DNA of 64,000 nt from NCBI GenBank assembly GCA_041391385.1, contig JAWKOD010000002.1, positions 558,001 through 622,000 of the forward strand, written 5' to 3'. Position 1 is the first letter of the stretch. Each line of letters begins with the position of its first letter. The translations under genes were made by a program, and so were the position numbers. This document shows, piece after piece, positions 8,965-18,352 of the stretch. The notes beneath the pieces were generated by a model, which saw nothing but the letters and a program-made list of their open reading frames with translations, was not told the DNA's origin and made no database searches. The DNA comes from CANIGN01 sp041391385 (GTDB lineage Bacteria > Bdellovibrionota > UBA2428).

Positions 8965-11498
8965 ACAACTCCGCACTTTGTTGTGGTGCAACCGGTACCA
9001 CTTCCAAATCTATTGCTACAAGTTGGAAAACATTGAATAGTTGTTGGGCTTGTTTGTATTACTTGAGGGTTCCACGGCAACGTGCCACTGATGATGTAAG
9101 GGCTTCCGACAATTTTTCTTCCCGCAGGACAAGAAGCTATGCACGTTTGTGAGCCACTTGTTGAACAGCTTGCAACGCCAACTTGAGGAGAAACAGTTGT
9201 GCAGACTCCTCCACAGGTGCTGTTGTAGCCATATGATCGTCCTCCATAAGCTGTATAACAGGTAAAAGAGGTAGCGCTATTTTGTACTACGCGTGGACCC
9301 CACGCCATTTGACCACTTATGACATAAGGGCTAGACGCCATTGCCGTTCCTGCGGGGCAAGTTGCCGTGCACGGTGTGGCTCGATTAGAAGTACAAGTAA
9401 TTTGCATCGTAACAACGGGAGGAGGATCAGCTAGAATAGTTAATCTAGCTTGTGTACATTTTTGTTTTTGGTCGCAAATCTTGTAATCGCAAAAAGAAGA
9501 GCCCGTAAAAGTAGCGCTTGATTGAAATCTTATGGATCCATTGGCCGCAGGTGAGCAAGTTCCTTGGACACTGGGTCCGGAACCGATAATAGCTAAGCTG
9601 TTTAAGTCTAAATCACCATCGGCATCAAAGTCGTTAGAGACAACTCGTGTGGTTATGCTACTTGAGGGAATGAGTCGGACTTGATCATCAAAAGCAATTG
9701 GAGCGTTGTCGTTACCCGCGCAGTAGCCTTCCATGACAACGAGTCCGTTGCCGCCACTTCCGTTTGCATTGAGTGATCCAGTTCCAATACCTAAGATATA
9801 GTCGAGGTCGCTCGTTTTAGGGGGAACTTGATCATCACTTGGAGTGGGTGGAATATTTGACATTAAAGTTGAAGAAGCAACAAGGGAAGAGATTAAGTAA
9901 GAACTTCCCCCGGCTCCATCTGTGTCTCTAGTATTTGGCAATTTGCACCAGTTACCCACGCCACCGCTACCACCAAAATATCCAGCGCCACCGCCCCCTG
10001 CGCCACCATTAGTACAGGACAAGGGTGAAGCATCGCCGCCACTGAGCGCAGAGCCAGGAAGTCCCGCAAGTTGAGGGTCTTGAGGAGCAACTGAAACTCC
10101 GCCAGCAGATTGAGTTCCTGGCATGGGATGTTGACCGTTATATCCGTCATGTGGAGTGTATCCTCCAACAAGTCCACCACCGATACCTTTTGTTTGAGTA
10201 CCACCGCCAGAAGATCCGCCACCAGCGCCTGCAATAACAAGCGAATTTGCATGAGTGAAGGAACTTAAAAAGACACCGCTAAGTCCACCGCCTGAGCCTC
10301 CCCAACCAAGTGATCCAGCGCCGCCACCACCAAAAGTTCTTGAGTTTGATGCTTTTTTCCCACCTTCACCTACGACAATTGCAAACTGCGTGTCGTTGTT
10401 GAGCGCGAGTATTCCTTCGGCGTATCCACCTGCAGCACCGGGGAAAAATCCGGCACCACCTGCCGCTCCCCAAGCTTTAATACGCACGTGAGTTACGTTA
10501 GAGGATTTAAAAATTTTGTAAGATTGCACGGCACCTGAGTAAGTGAAGACTCTTTTTTCAGCGCCACACGCATAAAGAGAAACGGGTTTACAGATAAGAT
10601 TTCCATCTTCACCCATTTCAGAAATATAAGAGGGGGGACATTCATTGGGTCCGCCACTGCTAGTAGAGGATGACGATCCGCCCGTAGTTCCGCCACCTGA
10701 TCCACCACCCGTAGAGCCGCCAGGGATTAAAGTTCCACCCGATTGCCCAGCGAGGCCAAGCTTGCCATTCATAAGTCGAAAGCCAAAACTTGGATCAAAC
10801 AAATCGTTAGTTGTGCTTGAGGAATCAACGCAGCCAAATTGTCCGTTGCCGTAACTTAAAGATTGAGCAGCGCCGACACAACTTGAAGCAAGGGTTCTTA
10901 GGATTCCGGAGCTTTTAAATTTTTCGTGAGTGATTTCGAGGCTGAGGTCTCGAATGTTGGCAAAGAGTTTTTTATCAGAATCGTTGAGAAGCGATTTATC
11001 TATGGAGAGATTAAAGTTGATGATGCCTCTTGAGCAAAGCATGTCGGAGCAATCGTATTGAATGGAAGTTTGTGTTCGTAGAAAGCAAGAAGCAGATGCT
11101 GAGTTGCAAGTGCCGCCATTTTTGTTGAGGAGACCGTTGAGTAGTGAATTAGTAGCTGTAGAAAAACCCGAGCCCGGAGTGGTGGTGACAGCGTTACTAA
11201 GAACAAGAGGGGTAGGAGAAGAAAAAGAAGTGTCACAGTTAGAGCCTTGTCCGTTAAAGCAAGCAGCGAGGAGAGGGTCAGTGGCAATTTGAGAAGCCCA
11301 GTAGGATCGTTCATATTTGTTTAAGAGAGCAAAGACTTCGTTTTGAGTGAGGCTCATTTGGACACGAAATTGAGCGAGCTCTTGTTGTTTGGATTGAGAG
11401 TTGTAGCTTTGCATAACAAAGAATGCTGCAAAGCTCGCTATGATAAGACCGATGAGAACTTCGCTAGTTCCAAGTCCGTGTTTGCGACACGAAATCAT
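8952..11498 (-). CDS. Type IV prepilin-like glycine-rich adhesin, copy A (intact)
   Basis: An 848-residue protein with a class III leader: RKHG, cleaved before LGTSEVLIGLIIAS, giving Glu at +5 and a hydrophobic N-terminal helix. It would be processed by the prepilin peptidase and assembled in a type IV pilus or pseudopilus. After the stalk come a Ser/Gly linker (about 270-300), a Gly-rich domain (about 330-590), a segment with NDFDADGDLDLNSL like cadherin or VCBS-type surface modules, and a Cys-rich tail with two similar halves (each CPAG followed by GSPY/SSPY and VISG/IISG). The tail differs completely from copy B. The gene overlaps the upstream gene by 35 bases and follows a GGGGGGG tract that may act as its ribosome site. 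Confidence 0.85.
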   Translation of the reverse strand: MISCRKHGLGTSEVLIGLIIASFAAFFVMQSYNSQSKQQELAQFRVQMSLTQNEVFALLNKYERSYWASQIATDPLLAACFNGQGSNCDTSFSSPTPLVLSNAVTTTPGSGFSTATNSLLNGLLNKNGGTCNSASASCFLRTQTSIQYDCSDMLCSRGIINFNLSIDKSLLNDSDKKLFANIRDLSLEITHEKFKSSGILRTLASSCVGAAQSLSYGNGQFGCVDSSSTTNDLFDPSFGFRLMNGKLGLAGQSGGTLIPGGSTGGGSGGGTTGGSSSSTSSGGPNECPPSYISEMGEDGNLICKPVSLYACGAEKRVFTYSGAVQSYKIFKSSNVTHVRIKAWGAAGGAGFFPGAAGGYAEGILALNNDTQFAIVVGEGGKKASNSRTFGGGGAGSLGWGGSGGGLSGVFLSSFTHANSLVIAGAGGGSSGGGTQTKGIGGGLVGGYTPHDGYNGQHPMPGTQSAGGVSVAPQDPQLAGLPGSALSGGDASPLSCTNGGAGGGGAGYFGGSGGVGNWCKLPNTRDTDGAGGSSYLISSLVASSTLMSNIPPTPSDDQVPPKTSDLDYILGIGTGSLNANGSGGNGLVVMEGYCAGNDNAPIAFDDQVRLIPSSSITTRVVSNDFDADGDLDLNSLAIIGSGPSVQGTCSPAANGSIRFQSSATFTGSSFCDYKICDQKQKCTQARLTILADPPPVVTMQITCTSNRATPCTATCPAGTAMASSPYVISGQMAWGPRVVQNSATSFTCYTAYGGRSYGYNSTCGGVCTTVSPQVGVASCSTSGSQTCIASCPAGRKIVGSPYIISGTLPWNPQVIQTSPTTIQCFPTCSNRFGSGTGCTTTKCGVVCAP

Positions 11499-12447
11499 AC
11501 GGCCCCCCCGGATCTACGCAATTTACGTGGATAACGTTTAAGCCAGCATCTAGCTCGTAGCTTCTTGCAACTTGCTTAGGGTCGGAGCAAAGAACAATAT
11601 CTTTTCTATCCTGAAATCCTTCAGGGAAAGTGGGACAATTGAGAGAAAAGTCTTCCTCGATAGAGTAGAGCCATTTTCCTTGTGAAACGTTACAGGATGT
11701 AATTTCTGTAGAGGAAGAGGTTGTTTTTATATTAGATTGTGAAACGATGCCTTTGCACACAGCGCGCTCTATTCCGTTTTCATCGACCCTTGTTCCTAGA
11801 AATATTGGCTGAGTATGAGGACAAATGAGGGGGTTAAGGCTTGTACATTTTGTATCTGTTGGGTTTTCTAGACAGTAATAATTTTTGAGATATTTTGCAC
11901 AATTGCTATTTAGCCATGGATTGTTTAAGGCCAAACATTGTCGCTCAACTGAGAGATCTTGAACAACTGTTGTTGTGAGAACTGTTTGCTTTGGAAGTAA
12001 AACCTCGATTGTTGTGTCGGGTATTTTTACTTTGTTTTTACTGTCTCCCATATTGCCTTCGTAAACGAGGTCAATCAGAGCATACTCGTCACCAGAGCCT
12101 ATGGGACGTTCTTCAAAACGTATAGCAGTAGGATCAACTTTAACTTTTATTTTGCACTCCACGCCGTTGCATGAAGTTCCAGGAACGGGAAGGTTGAAGT
12201 TACTTAAACTTTGAATGTCGGTTTTAATCGCAGCCAAACTGCTTTTGTCAGCCATGTTGAGTTGAATGGAGGTTTTTAAAGTATCTACAGCGATTTCCAT
12301 GGAATGTCGTGAAGTCATAAGAAGTGTGTCTTGATCGAGAACTCGTTTGTACATGAAAATACTAATTGAGGATGCGAAGAGAAAAGCGCCTAGAGCTAAA
12401 ACGCTGAGGATAACAAAACCTTCTCGCTTTACTTTAACTTTTTTCAT
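11464..12447 (-). CDS. PilX/GspK-like minor pseudopilin
   Basis: A 327-residue protein whose N-terminus, KVKREG then FVILSVLALGAFLFASS, has the prepilin leader and hydrophobic helix but Ser rather than Glu at +5. Loss of Glu5 is typical of the tip pseudopilin GspK, and PilX-type proteins resemble it in length and N-terminus. The rest is a Cys-containing periplasmic domain without a recognised fold. The start codon overlaps the stop codon of the previous gene (TAATG), and the 3' end overlaps the adhesin copy A start by 35 bases. A G7 run on the coding strand sits in that overlap. I infer it is a minor subunit that helps present the adhesin. Confidence 0.75.
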   Translation of the reverse strand: MKKVKVKREGFVILSVLALGAFLFASSISIFMYKRVLDQDTLLMTSRHSMEIAVDTLKTSIQLNMADKSSLAAIKTDIQSLSNFNLPVPGTSCNGVECKIKVKVDPTAIRFEERPIGSGDEYALIDLVYEGNMGDSKNKVKIPDTTIEVLLPKQTVLTTTVVQDLSVERQCLALNNPWLNSNCAKYLKNYYCLENPTDTKCTSLNPLICPHTQPIFLGTRVDENGIERAVCKGIVSQSNIKTTSSSTEITSCNVSQGKWLYSIEEDFSLNCPTFPEGFQDRKDIVLCSDPKQVARSYELDAGLNVIHVNCVDPGGPYDFVSQTRTWN

Positions 12448-13532
12448 TAAGAGGCACCTCCAGTATTTGCGGATGGCGTGCTAGGAGGAAGAACGGTTGC
12501 CGGTGTGCGCGCAGGCAGATGCGGATTAAATTTAGGAGTACAAGAACCATCCGCTTCTTTTGTGTAGAGCTTTGTGGCGGGGCAGCCTAAGCTTGCATCA
12601 GGTGGGCTGAGATCTTGAACTTGCGTAGCACTTAACTGTCCAGTGAGTGAATATTCTTGAAAGTTAATGATTGGCTTACATGTAGATTGAACTTGTCTGT
12701 TAGCTATCATTGGTGGGTAGAGGTCTTCAAGTTTAAGTTCGTTGAGCGCTTGGAAACTTTCGAGTTTTTCTACGCTACCATCAAGTAATTGAATGTCGAG
12801 TGCAGGACATACTACACGGTTTAATTTTTGGCATTCAACTGAGACAATACTTGTAGTGGCATCGAACTTGACTCCAACGGGTATGGACCAGCTCGGACAG
12901 GTTGTTGTTCCGAGTTGCCAACAAATAATTGTGCCGCTGTTGTCGCCTTTGATTCCACGAATGAATCCATTGCCACAAATTTGCTCTTGAGTGGTTGTAA
13001 ATTTTTTAGGAGCAATTAAAAGTGAGCTCGATTCAGGACTCGATAAGTCGACTCTGTAGTGTTGTTGTATGTATTGTGTAACGGCAGCCCCATCTGGAGG
13101 CCAACTGGAAACTCCTACGGGAGTAATTTTAAGTTTTGGGTCTGCGGAACTTATTTGGTAGATCGCTCCAAAACGTGATTCAGAACTGGCAATAAATGAA
13201 GAAGCCGCTAATTTTACTTCTATTGGATACTCATCCTTTACGAGACTCGAAGCGCTTAAGTCTTCGCTTACATAAACAGAAACTCCGTGTTTAGCTATAA
13301 GGACATCACTTAGCTTTATTTCTACTTTGCTTAGATCAGAGTACGATTTTTGAAAGAAAATTTGAGTGCGTATGAGATTATCAATTTTGTACATACTGCT
13401 TAAAAGCTTAGATTTTTTATAGCTTTTAGTTATTGGACTCAAAATTCCTGAAGCAGCCATTACAACAAGCACAAGGATGGCAAGGCCCACTAAAGCCTCA
13501 ACAATAGAAAAGCCACGCTTATCCATATTCAC
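12447..13532 (-). CDS. PilV/PilW-like minor prepilin, first gene of the adhesin operon
   Basis: A 361-residue protein starting with a good class III leader: MDKRG followed by FSIVEALVGLAILVLVV, Glu at +5. The helix is followed by a polar periplasmic region with scattered cysteines and a Pro/Ala/Thr-rich C-terminus. A GTG at 13532 and an ATG at 13526 are both possible starts; the short leader after either is normal for prepilins. It is first in a run of four minus-strand genes that overlap or abut one another (12447, 11464-11498, 8952-8964), so the cluster is almost certainly one transcription unit. Homology to PilV or PilW is judged from the N-terminus and position only. Confidence 0.78.
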   Translation of the reverse strand: MNMDKRGFSIVEALVGLAILVLVVMAASGILSPITKSYKKSKLLSSMYKIDNLIRTQIFFQKSYSDLSKVEIKLSDVLIAKHGVSVYVSEDLSASSLVKDEYPIEVKLAASSFIASSESRFGAIYQISSADPKLKITPVGVSSWPPDGAAVTQYIQQHYRVDLSSPESSSLLIAPKKFTTTQEQICGNGFIRGIKGDNSGTIICWQLGTTTCPSWSIPVGVKFDATTSIVSVECQKLNRVVCPALDIQLLDGSVEKLESFQALNELKLEDLYPPMIANRQVQSTCKPIINFQEYSLTGQLSATQVQDLSPPDASLGCPATKLYTKEADGSCTPKFNPHLPARTPATVLPPSTPSANTGGAS

Positions 13533-13681
13533 ATACTTCTATCGGTATAAAAGAGGAAACTGTTAAGGTCTTTACTGGATATTCACATTAGTGGAGCTGA
13601 CTCATTATTAAGATTTCGTAATGTTCCGCTAACTGCTTAGTTTGCTTTTTAAGGTCACCTGAAAGTGAAATGAATTGATGG

Positions 13682-14068
13682 CTATTCATCTCCACTTTGA
13701 TTTTTAATGGTTACGATTAAAAAGGGAATAGCAACTATTGTTTGGAAAAACCAAACGACGGAATAAACGTCTCTCAATAAAATTGATTTGGGTAATACCC
13801 ACTCGGCACCGGTCATAAGAAAAAGAACTCCAAGTGTGGCATAGAAGGCTTTACGGTGAGCGGAGGTTTTACAGAAAAACGTAAAGAAAGCCGTAATGAG
13901 ATACGGAAGTGTTGTCATCATGGCTAATATGAGCGCAGGGGAGTCGACATCTGTTACGCCGTACTGTTTGCAGGACATTAAGAAAATGACAAACAAAGCA
14001 AAGAAGCTAAGAGCACTCGTAGTAAAATTTGCAATCTGTGTGCGTGTAAGGTTGATGTCCTTTTCCAT
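13682..14068 (-). CDS. Small four-helix membrane protein, unknown function
   Basis: Not recognised. The 128 residues contain four hydrophobic stretches (about 13-33, 44-64, 74-90 and 103-122) joined by short loops, with a charged N-terminus (MEKDINLTRTQ) and C-terminus (KNQSGDE). No catalytic or binding motif is visible. It stands alone between the prepilin operon and a 350-base non-coding stretch and would be an inner-membrane protein. Confidence 0.65.
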   Translation of the reverse strand: MEKDINLTRTQIANFTTSALSFFALFVIFLMSCKQYGVTDVDSPALILAMMTTLPYLITAFFTFFCKTSAHRKAFYATLGVLFLMTGAEWVLPKSILLRDVYSVVWFFQTIVAIPFLIVTIKNQSGDE

Positions 14069-14411
14069 AGCTAAAGTATAAGGGGTGGAGTAGCAAAAAA
14101 ATAAGGGTTTTTATTTCTAAACGGATAAATACTGTATGTTTAGCTGACTTTGACGCACATCGGCAGCTGTGCCTGCTTCATCAAAGATCTGTTATTTGAA
14201 TTTATGTTAGTTCATTCAGAACTGTCAGAGTTATTGTGATGAGTAATATTTAAAATGGATTTTGTCATCGAACAAAGTTCGAGAATACACACCGTTATGC
14301 CCCATGTGATTCTCACCTTAAGAAACTCACGTGTGACACAGCGGATGTATTCCTGCTTAACTTAACGTTTAAATTAAGTGACTACTTTGAATGCTTTTTA
14401 GGCGCTTTAGT
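14069..14411. other. Non-coding stretch of about 340 bases
   Basis: No open frame with a plausible start was found. The sequence is AT-rich and holds a few short inverted repeats (for example GCACA...TGTGC near 14156-14173), but nothing that matches a known RNA or regulatory family. It lies downstream of the helicase gene and upstream of the small membrane protein gene, both on the minus strand, so it could hold the promoter of the latter. Confidence 0.4.
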
Positions 14412-14431
14412 GGTCAGCTAATTAGCTGGCC
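14412..14431. repeat. 20-bp near-perfect palindrome across the helicase stop codon
   Basis: GGTCAGCTAATTAGCTGGCC reads the same on both strands except for one pair. It covers the last codons and the TAG stop of the helicase gene. It could form a hairpin at the mRNA end, but there is no following T run on either strand, so a classical intrinsic terminator is not supported. Confidence 0.4.
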
Positions 14432-15794
14432 TACTGCTGCGAGATCCAGCAGAGCGGCTTCCACCACTACTACTCCCTGAAGCTGCTGAGCGAGCACCGG
14501 GTCGTCCAAAAGAAGAACGACCACCGCCGCCTCCACTTGATCTTCCGCTGTATCCACCGCCACTGCTGCTTCCTGATCTTGATCCACGACTTGAAGAGCG
14601 ACCAAAGGAAGGTCGGCCACCACCGCCACCGCGCTTGCGACGTGATCCCATTTGAGGAAGAAATTCTACACCTTCATCAAACTTACCTATGGTTTCACAG
14701 TTTTTGAAATATTTTTTGATGCGGTTAAAGTCCGCATAGTCAGCTTGCATAACCAGAGTAACAGCTTCGCCGTCTTTTCCGTTTCGCGCAGTTCTTCCGA
14801 TTCGGTGAAGAAAATCTTCAGGATTGGAAGGGAGGTCAAAATTGATAACATGCGAGATGTTGCCAATATCGAGACCACGCGAAGCTACGTCTGTTGCTAT
14901 GAGAATATTCACATCACCTGTTTTAAAACGAGAAAGTGCGCGAAAGCGTTGACCTTGTGTGCGGCCACCGTGGATGGTTTCAGCTAAGAATCCAAACTCA
15001 CGAAGTTTGTATCCAAGTTTTTCCACGCGACGTTGAGTTTCAGCAAATACAAGAATGGATCCTGTTCTTCCATTGAGCTCTTCAAGAAGAGTGCCTTCTT
15101 TTTTCTCAATGCTTGTGATGATGACTTTCTGTTTGAGAGCATCAACGGCAGTTTCTTTTTGTCCAACACTGATAAACTTAGGGTTGTTTAAATAAGTTTT
15201 AGCGAGTTTTTCTACTCCGGGCGCCATTGTGGCGGAGAACATAACAGTTTGTCGTTGTTTGGGAACATGTTTAACAATTTCGTCAATTTGAGGAGCAAAA
15301 CCCATATCGAGCATGCGATCGGCTTCGTCAAAGATCAAAGTATGACATGTATTGAGATGAAGTTTTCTACGTGCAAGAAAATCGTTTAAGCGACCAGGAG
15401 TTCCTACGATAAGACGAGGTTTTTTTGCCAATACATTTAACTGATTTGCAATTCTTGCCCCACCAATAATAGAGGCCACTCGAATGTCTGAGTGATTTTT
15501 TAAGAAGATACGAGCTGCTTCTGCGATTTGATAAACAATTTCGCGAGTAGGAGCCAATATTAGAGCGATTTCGTTGGGGTTTTTTTCTAAGAAATCAATT
15601 GCAGGGACGAGGAAGGCAGCAGTCTTACCTGTGCCTGTTTGCGCGCAACCAATAATATCGTGTCTTTCTAGACCGAGTGGAATGCAAGCGGCTTGTATGG
15701 GGGTGGCGTTTTCAAATTTAGCCTCCTCCAGAGATTTGTTAAGTTTAGCGGACAGGTTAAAGCTAGCGAATTTACGCGTTTCATTGGAAATCAT
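14418..15794 (-). CDS. DEAD-box ATP-dependent RNA helicase (RhlE type)
   Basis: A 458-residue helicase that unwinds or remodels RNA in the cytoplasm. Motifs in order: Q motif with Q34, AQTGTGKT (51-58), APTRE (81-85), GG (111-112), TPGR (132-135), DEAD (156-159), SAT (187-189), then TDVASRGLDI and HRIGRTAR in the second RecA domain. From about residue 385 the tail is Gly/Ser/Arg-rich (RKRGGGGG, SRGSRSGSSSGGG), a typical RNA-binding extension of RhlE-like proteins. RhlE is the closest group by motif spacing, but CsdA or RhlB-like roles cannot be excluded. It stands as a single gene. Confidence 0.93.
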   Translation of the reverse strand: MISNETRKFASFNLSAKLNKSLEEAKFENATPIQAACIPLGLERHDIIGCAQTGTGKTAAFLVPAIDFLEKNPNEIALILAPTREIVYQIAEAARIFLKNHSDIRVASIIGGARIANQLNVLAKKPRLIVGTPGRLNDFLARRKLHLNTCHTLIFDEADRMLDMGFAPQIDEIVKHVPKQRQTVMFSATMAPGVEKLAKTYLNNPKFISVGQKETAVDALKQKVIITSIEKKEGTLLEELNGRTGSILVFAETQRRVEKLGYKLREFGFLAETIHGGRTQGQRFRALSRFKTGDVNILIATDVASRGLDIGNISHVINFDLPSNPEDFLHRIGRTARNGKDGEAVTLVMQADYADFNRIKKYFKNCETIGKFDEGVEFLPQMGSRRKRGGGGGRPSFGRSSSRGSRSGSSSGGGYSGRSSGGGGGRSSFGRPGARSAASGSSSGGSRSAGSRSSRPAN

Positions 15795-15977
15795 GTGATT
15801 GCCTTCGACTTTCTAATCTGTTGGCAATACACACACGAGTCACTTATTTACGTTCAACGTTACGATCAAATCGTTTTTGAAAGCTTGAATAGGCTCAAAG
15901 GAATGCCAATAATTAGGTTCTTTGTATCATGTTATCGGACATTCGCACAATTTAATTTTGTAACTATATTTTGGAGC

Positions 15978-16385
15978 CTAATTTTGGAGCATTGCTGACT
16001 TTAACTCAAAACGGCCAATGGCAGCCTCAAACTTTTGATTCAGACTGTCTCTCATCTCAAAACTGCCTTCCATGCTTCCAGTAGGAGTTTTAAGGGGGCA
16101 GAAGCTTGTGTATTCAAAGTTTTCTCCAGGTTGTAAAATAGGTTGTTTGCCAATCACTCCTGGACCCTTTACCTCGTCTACCTGTCCAAAAGCGTCTCGA
16201 ATAATCCAGTGTCTATTGAGAAGTTGCACCATGTCTTTACCGTTGTTCTCTATTTTAACGGTGTAACTGTAGACAAAAATAGCATTGTTTCGTTTGGTGT
16301 TTTCTTCGTCGAAAGCAGGCCAAACGGAGATCTTTACTCCTCGAGTTTCAAAAACGTAGGGTGCGGGAGTGTTTTGAATTTCCAT
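15978..16385 (-). CDS. apaG: ApaG-domain protein
   Basis: A 135-residue single-domain protein covering the whole ApaG family. The diagnostic run is present: GPGVIGKQPILQPGENFEYT, then SFCPLKTPTGSMEGSF. The N-terminal half has the YTVKIENNG and RHWIIRDAFGQ strands of the fibronectin-III-like fold. ApaG binds phosphate-containing ligands in some bacteria, but its physiological role is unclear. It overlaps the stop codon of the upstream acyltransferase-like gene (TAATG) and is therefore translationally coupled to it. Confidence 0.92.
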   Translation of the reverse strand: MEIQNTPAPYVFETRGVKISVWPAFDEENTKRNNAIFVYSYTVKIENNGKDMVQLLNRHWIIRDAFGQVDEVKGPGVIGKQPILQPGENFEYTSFCPLKTPTGSMEGSFEMRDSLNQKFEAAIGRFELKSAMLQN

Positions 16386-17251
16386 TAGGCAGCAGACTCT
16401 TCTCTTTCTCCGCGCTTGGCAAATTTTTCAAAGAAGTTCCAGGTTTTCTCGGGCACTTCTTCAATCCTTAAAAGCGTAAGCAAGTCGTGGCATTTAAAGA
16501 TAGGGTCAAAAGCGGGCTCAGCACATACAAGAGCGCCTATTTTAAAGTAGATCCCCATTAAGGGAGGAACTTGTGGGCAGTCTCCAGGAGTTATTCCAGA
16601 GGGAAGCTTCATGCTTTCTAGGGGAGCGACCCCCTCAAAATAAATGGATCGACCCAACCTTTTTACTTCTTGATAAGTGGCAAGTGCGTTTTCGTGAGAC
16701 ATTTGAGCAAGAGAAGCCATTCCAAATAAGTAACGGCAATCTTTGATGTTCATATAGTGTCGTAATCCGCAAAGGAGAGAGATAAGGGTGGATTGTTTGC
16801 GGTGTTCAGGGCGAATACACGCTCTACCCATTTCTATGGCTTCATCAAAGTTAATGGGTAAGTTTCTGAGACTAAATTCAGTTTCCGAGTAAAAGCCCTC
16901 GCACTTATGGGCTATCTTTCCGGGGAGAAAGCGGTAAGTTCCTACCACTTTTCCATTTTTTTCTACCATTAAATGGTCACAGAAGGGATCAAAACGGTCT
17001 TCGTCTCGCTTTGTTAGGGCGCTTTCGGGGAGTCCCTCTCCCAGCTCTTCGTTAAAGACATCGTAGCGTAATCGAAAAACTGCGTCTCTGTCGGCATCTG
17101 TTCTGGCAAGCCTTACTTTAAAGCTGGAGTAATCTAGTCCCTCTCCAAGTAGCTTTTCAGAGTCTTTTAAATTGACCCATTTCACAATTGTTAAGATTAG
17201 GCGCTGTCTAATCTTTTTACAATTCTCAAATGAACGGACGAAAAACGGCAT
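16385..17251 (-). CDS. GNAT-fold acyltransferase, OlsB/haemolysin-like family
   Basis: The core (about residues 45-230) resembles the ornithine-acyl-ACP N-acyltransferase (OlsB) and autoinducer-synthase-like group. Visible features are FRLRYDVFNEELGEG, DPFCDHLMV, VVGTYRFLPG, EMGRACIRPEHRK and YLFGMASL. These proteins transfer an acyl chain from ACP or CoA; the exact substrate here is unknown. The start is uncertain: GTG 17257, ATG 17251, or GTG 17185. A hairpin (TAAGATTAG/CTAATCTTT) lies in 17191-17214, which makes the last option plausible because it may be a transcript-start structure rather than coding. apaG follows in the same operon. Confidence 0.78.
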   Translation of the reverse strand: MPFFVRSFENCKKIRQRLILTIVKWVNLKDSEKLLGEGLDYSSFKVRLARTDADRDAVFRLRYDVFNEELGEGLPESALTKRDEDRFDPFCDHLMVEKNGKVVGTYRFLPGKIAHKCEGFYSETEFSLRNLPINFDEAIEMGRACIRPEHRKQSTLISLLCGLRHYMNIKDCRYLFGMASLAQMSHENALATYQEVKRLGRSIYFEGVAPLESMKLPSGITPGDCPQVPPLMGIYFKIGALVCAEPAFDPIFKCHDLLTLLRIEEVPEKTWNFFEKFAKRGEREESAA

Positions 17252-17332
17252 ACCCACTTAGTCATAGTGCATTGAAATTAACTTTGGGTTGGCACGAAGC
17301 GTGCAACCTTAAGGCTAAGAGGGGGAGTTTTA

Positions 17333-18352
17333 ATGAAACTCAATTCTATAGCTTTATTTATAATGGTTCTGGCTTTTGGCCTGTCTACAACTGCTTGTTC
17401 AAAGAAGAGCAGTACTAGTAATCCGGGAAGAAGTATTGACGTTGTTCCGATCGACACTGGAGATGGTATCGGCGATGGCAACGTTGTTGTCGATGACGAC
17501 TTCGGAGACGTCGATGAAGTAGATAGAGGTGGCGGCGATGATGTTGTTGAGGATACAACTTCTACGGTCAATCCTAACAACATACTCTTTAATAACTATC
17601 GATATACAATTCCAACAACAAAAGTATGTACAAACATTTTACAGGCTCGCAACGCCGAGACTCTAATGAAGTTCTTTAATTGGAACATTCAAAGTTTAGA
17701 GGGACCCGTAACAGTATGTATTGAACAAGAAGCAACAGCTCAGGTGTGTCCTAATAATGAAAGTTATTGTGATCTTTATCCCAGCAAACAAGCTCGCATT
17801 CGTATCGAGTACGAAGATGACTTTAGGTTTTGGTACTACGACTCTGCAAAGAGCACGAACTACGCAAAATTGTTGAGCTCAACAGGTGGTTCTGGATCGA
17901 ACACAGTACAGATGCTTTTGATGGATGGAGCCGGCTTCCTAAAAGTGGATGGATTTAAAACGAGTAGTGGAGCTTATGATGTAAGTTTCTCTTTCGCGGA
18001 TAGACCTTCTTACACTTCGGCTCGCAATTACGACACTGCAAATAGTTATACCTCTAGCTCGCCAGAGAGAAGAGCTGCAACGCTTTACGATATGAAAGTG
18101 TGTGCGGAGTCTTCAAACGGCAAGTTTAGTGATGGTCTAGACTGCGCTTCACGCTTTGTCCTTCATTACTCATTCTTTACGACAATGAACACAGACTACT
18201 CGGTACTTGAAAATGTAAATACAAGTCTTTGGGTAGCCAACCAAGTTAGATTAGCCAATCAGTACGTTAACAATCAGTTTCCAGGTCAGTTCTCACAATA
18301 CACTGGTTACAAGGGCGGAACATTTGGACGGTTGTTAATCAATGGACTTTAA
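17333..18352 (+). CDS. Lipoprotein of unknown function, paralogue 1
   Basis: A 339-residue lipoprotein with signal peptide and lipobox LSTTAC (Cys at about 22). The ATG is well supported by GAGGGGGAG eight bases upstream. Residues about 35-75 are extremely acidic (DTGDGIGDGNVVVDDDFGDV and a following GGGDD), perhaps a calcium-binding or spacer segment. The folded part carries RIRIEYEDDFRFWYYD and LLMDGAGFLKVDGF, which match LRFEYEDNYGLRWV and LLYLDMYGYVEV of the next gene, so the two are diverged duplicates. Cysteines are spaced for disulphides. No known domain was recognised. Confidence 0.78.
   Translation: MKLNSIALFIMVLAFGLSTTACSKKSSTSNPGRSIDVVPIDTGDGIGDGNVVVDDDFGDVDEVDRGGGDDVVEDTTSTVNPNNILFNNYRYTIPTTKVCTNILQARNAETLMKFFNWNIQSLEGPVTVCIEQEATAQVCPNNESYCDLYPSKQARIRIEYEDDFRFWYYDSAKSTNYAKLLSSTGGSGSNTVQMLLMDGAGFLKVDGFKTSSGAYDVSFSFADRPSYTSARNYDTANSYTSSSPERRAATLYDMKVCAESSNGKFSDGLDCASRFVLHYSFFTTMNTDYSVLENVNTSLWVANQVRLANQYVNNQFPGQFSQYTGYKGGTFGRLLINGL

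Noticed and set aside
8455..8991. A separate 178-aa gene at the start of adhesin copy B
   Set aside because: It is the N-terminal piece of the frameshifted adhesin; its tail after 8677 is out-of-frame sequence. The GTG/ATG at 8991 lacks a ribosome site, unlike ATG 8964.
14414..14629. Val/Ala-rich frame opposite in phase to the helicase tail
   Set aside because: A shadow of the Gly/Arg/Ser-rich tail codons.
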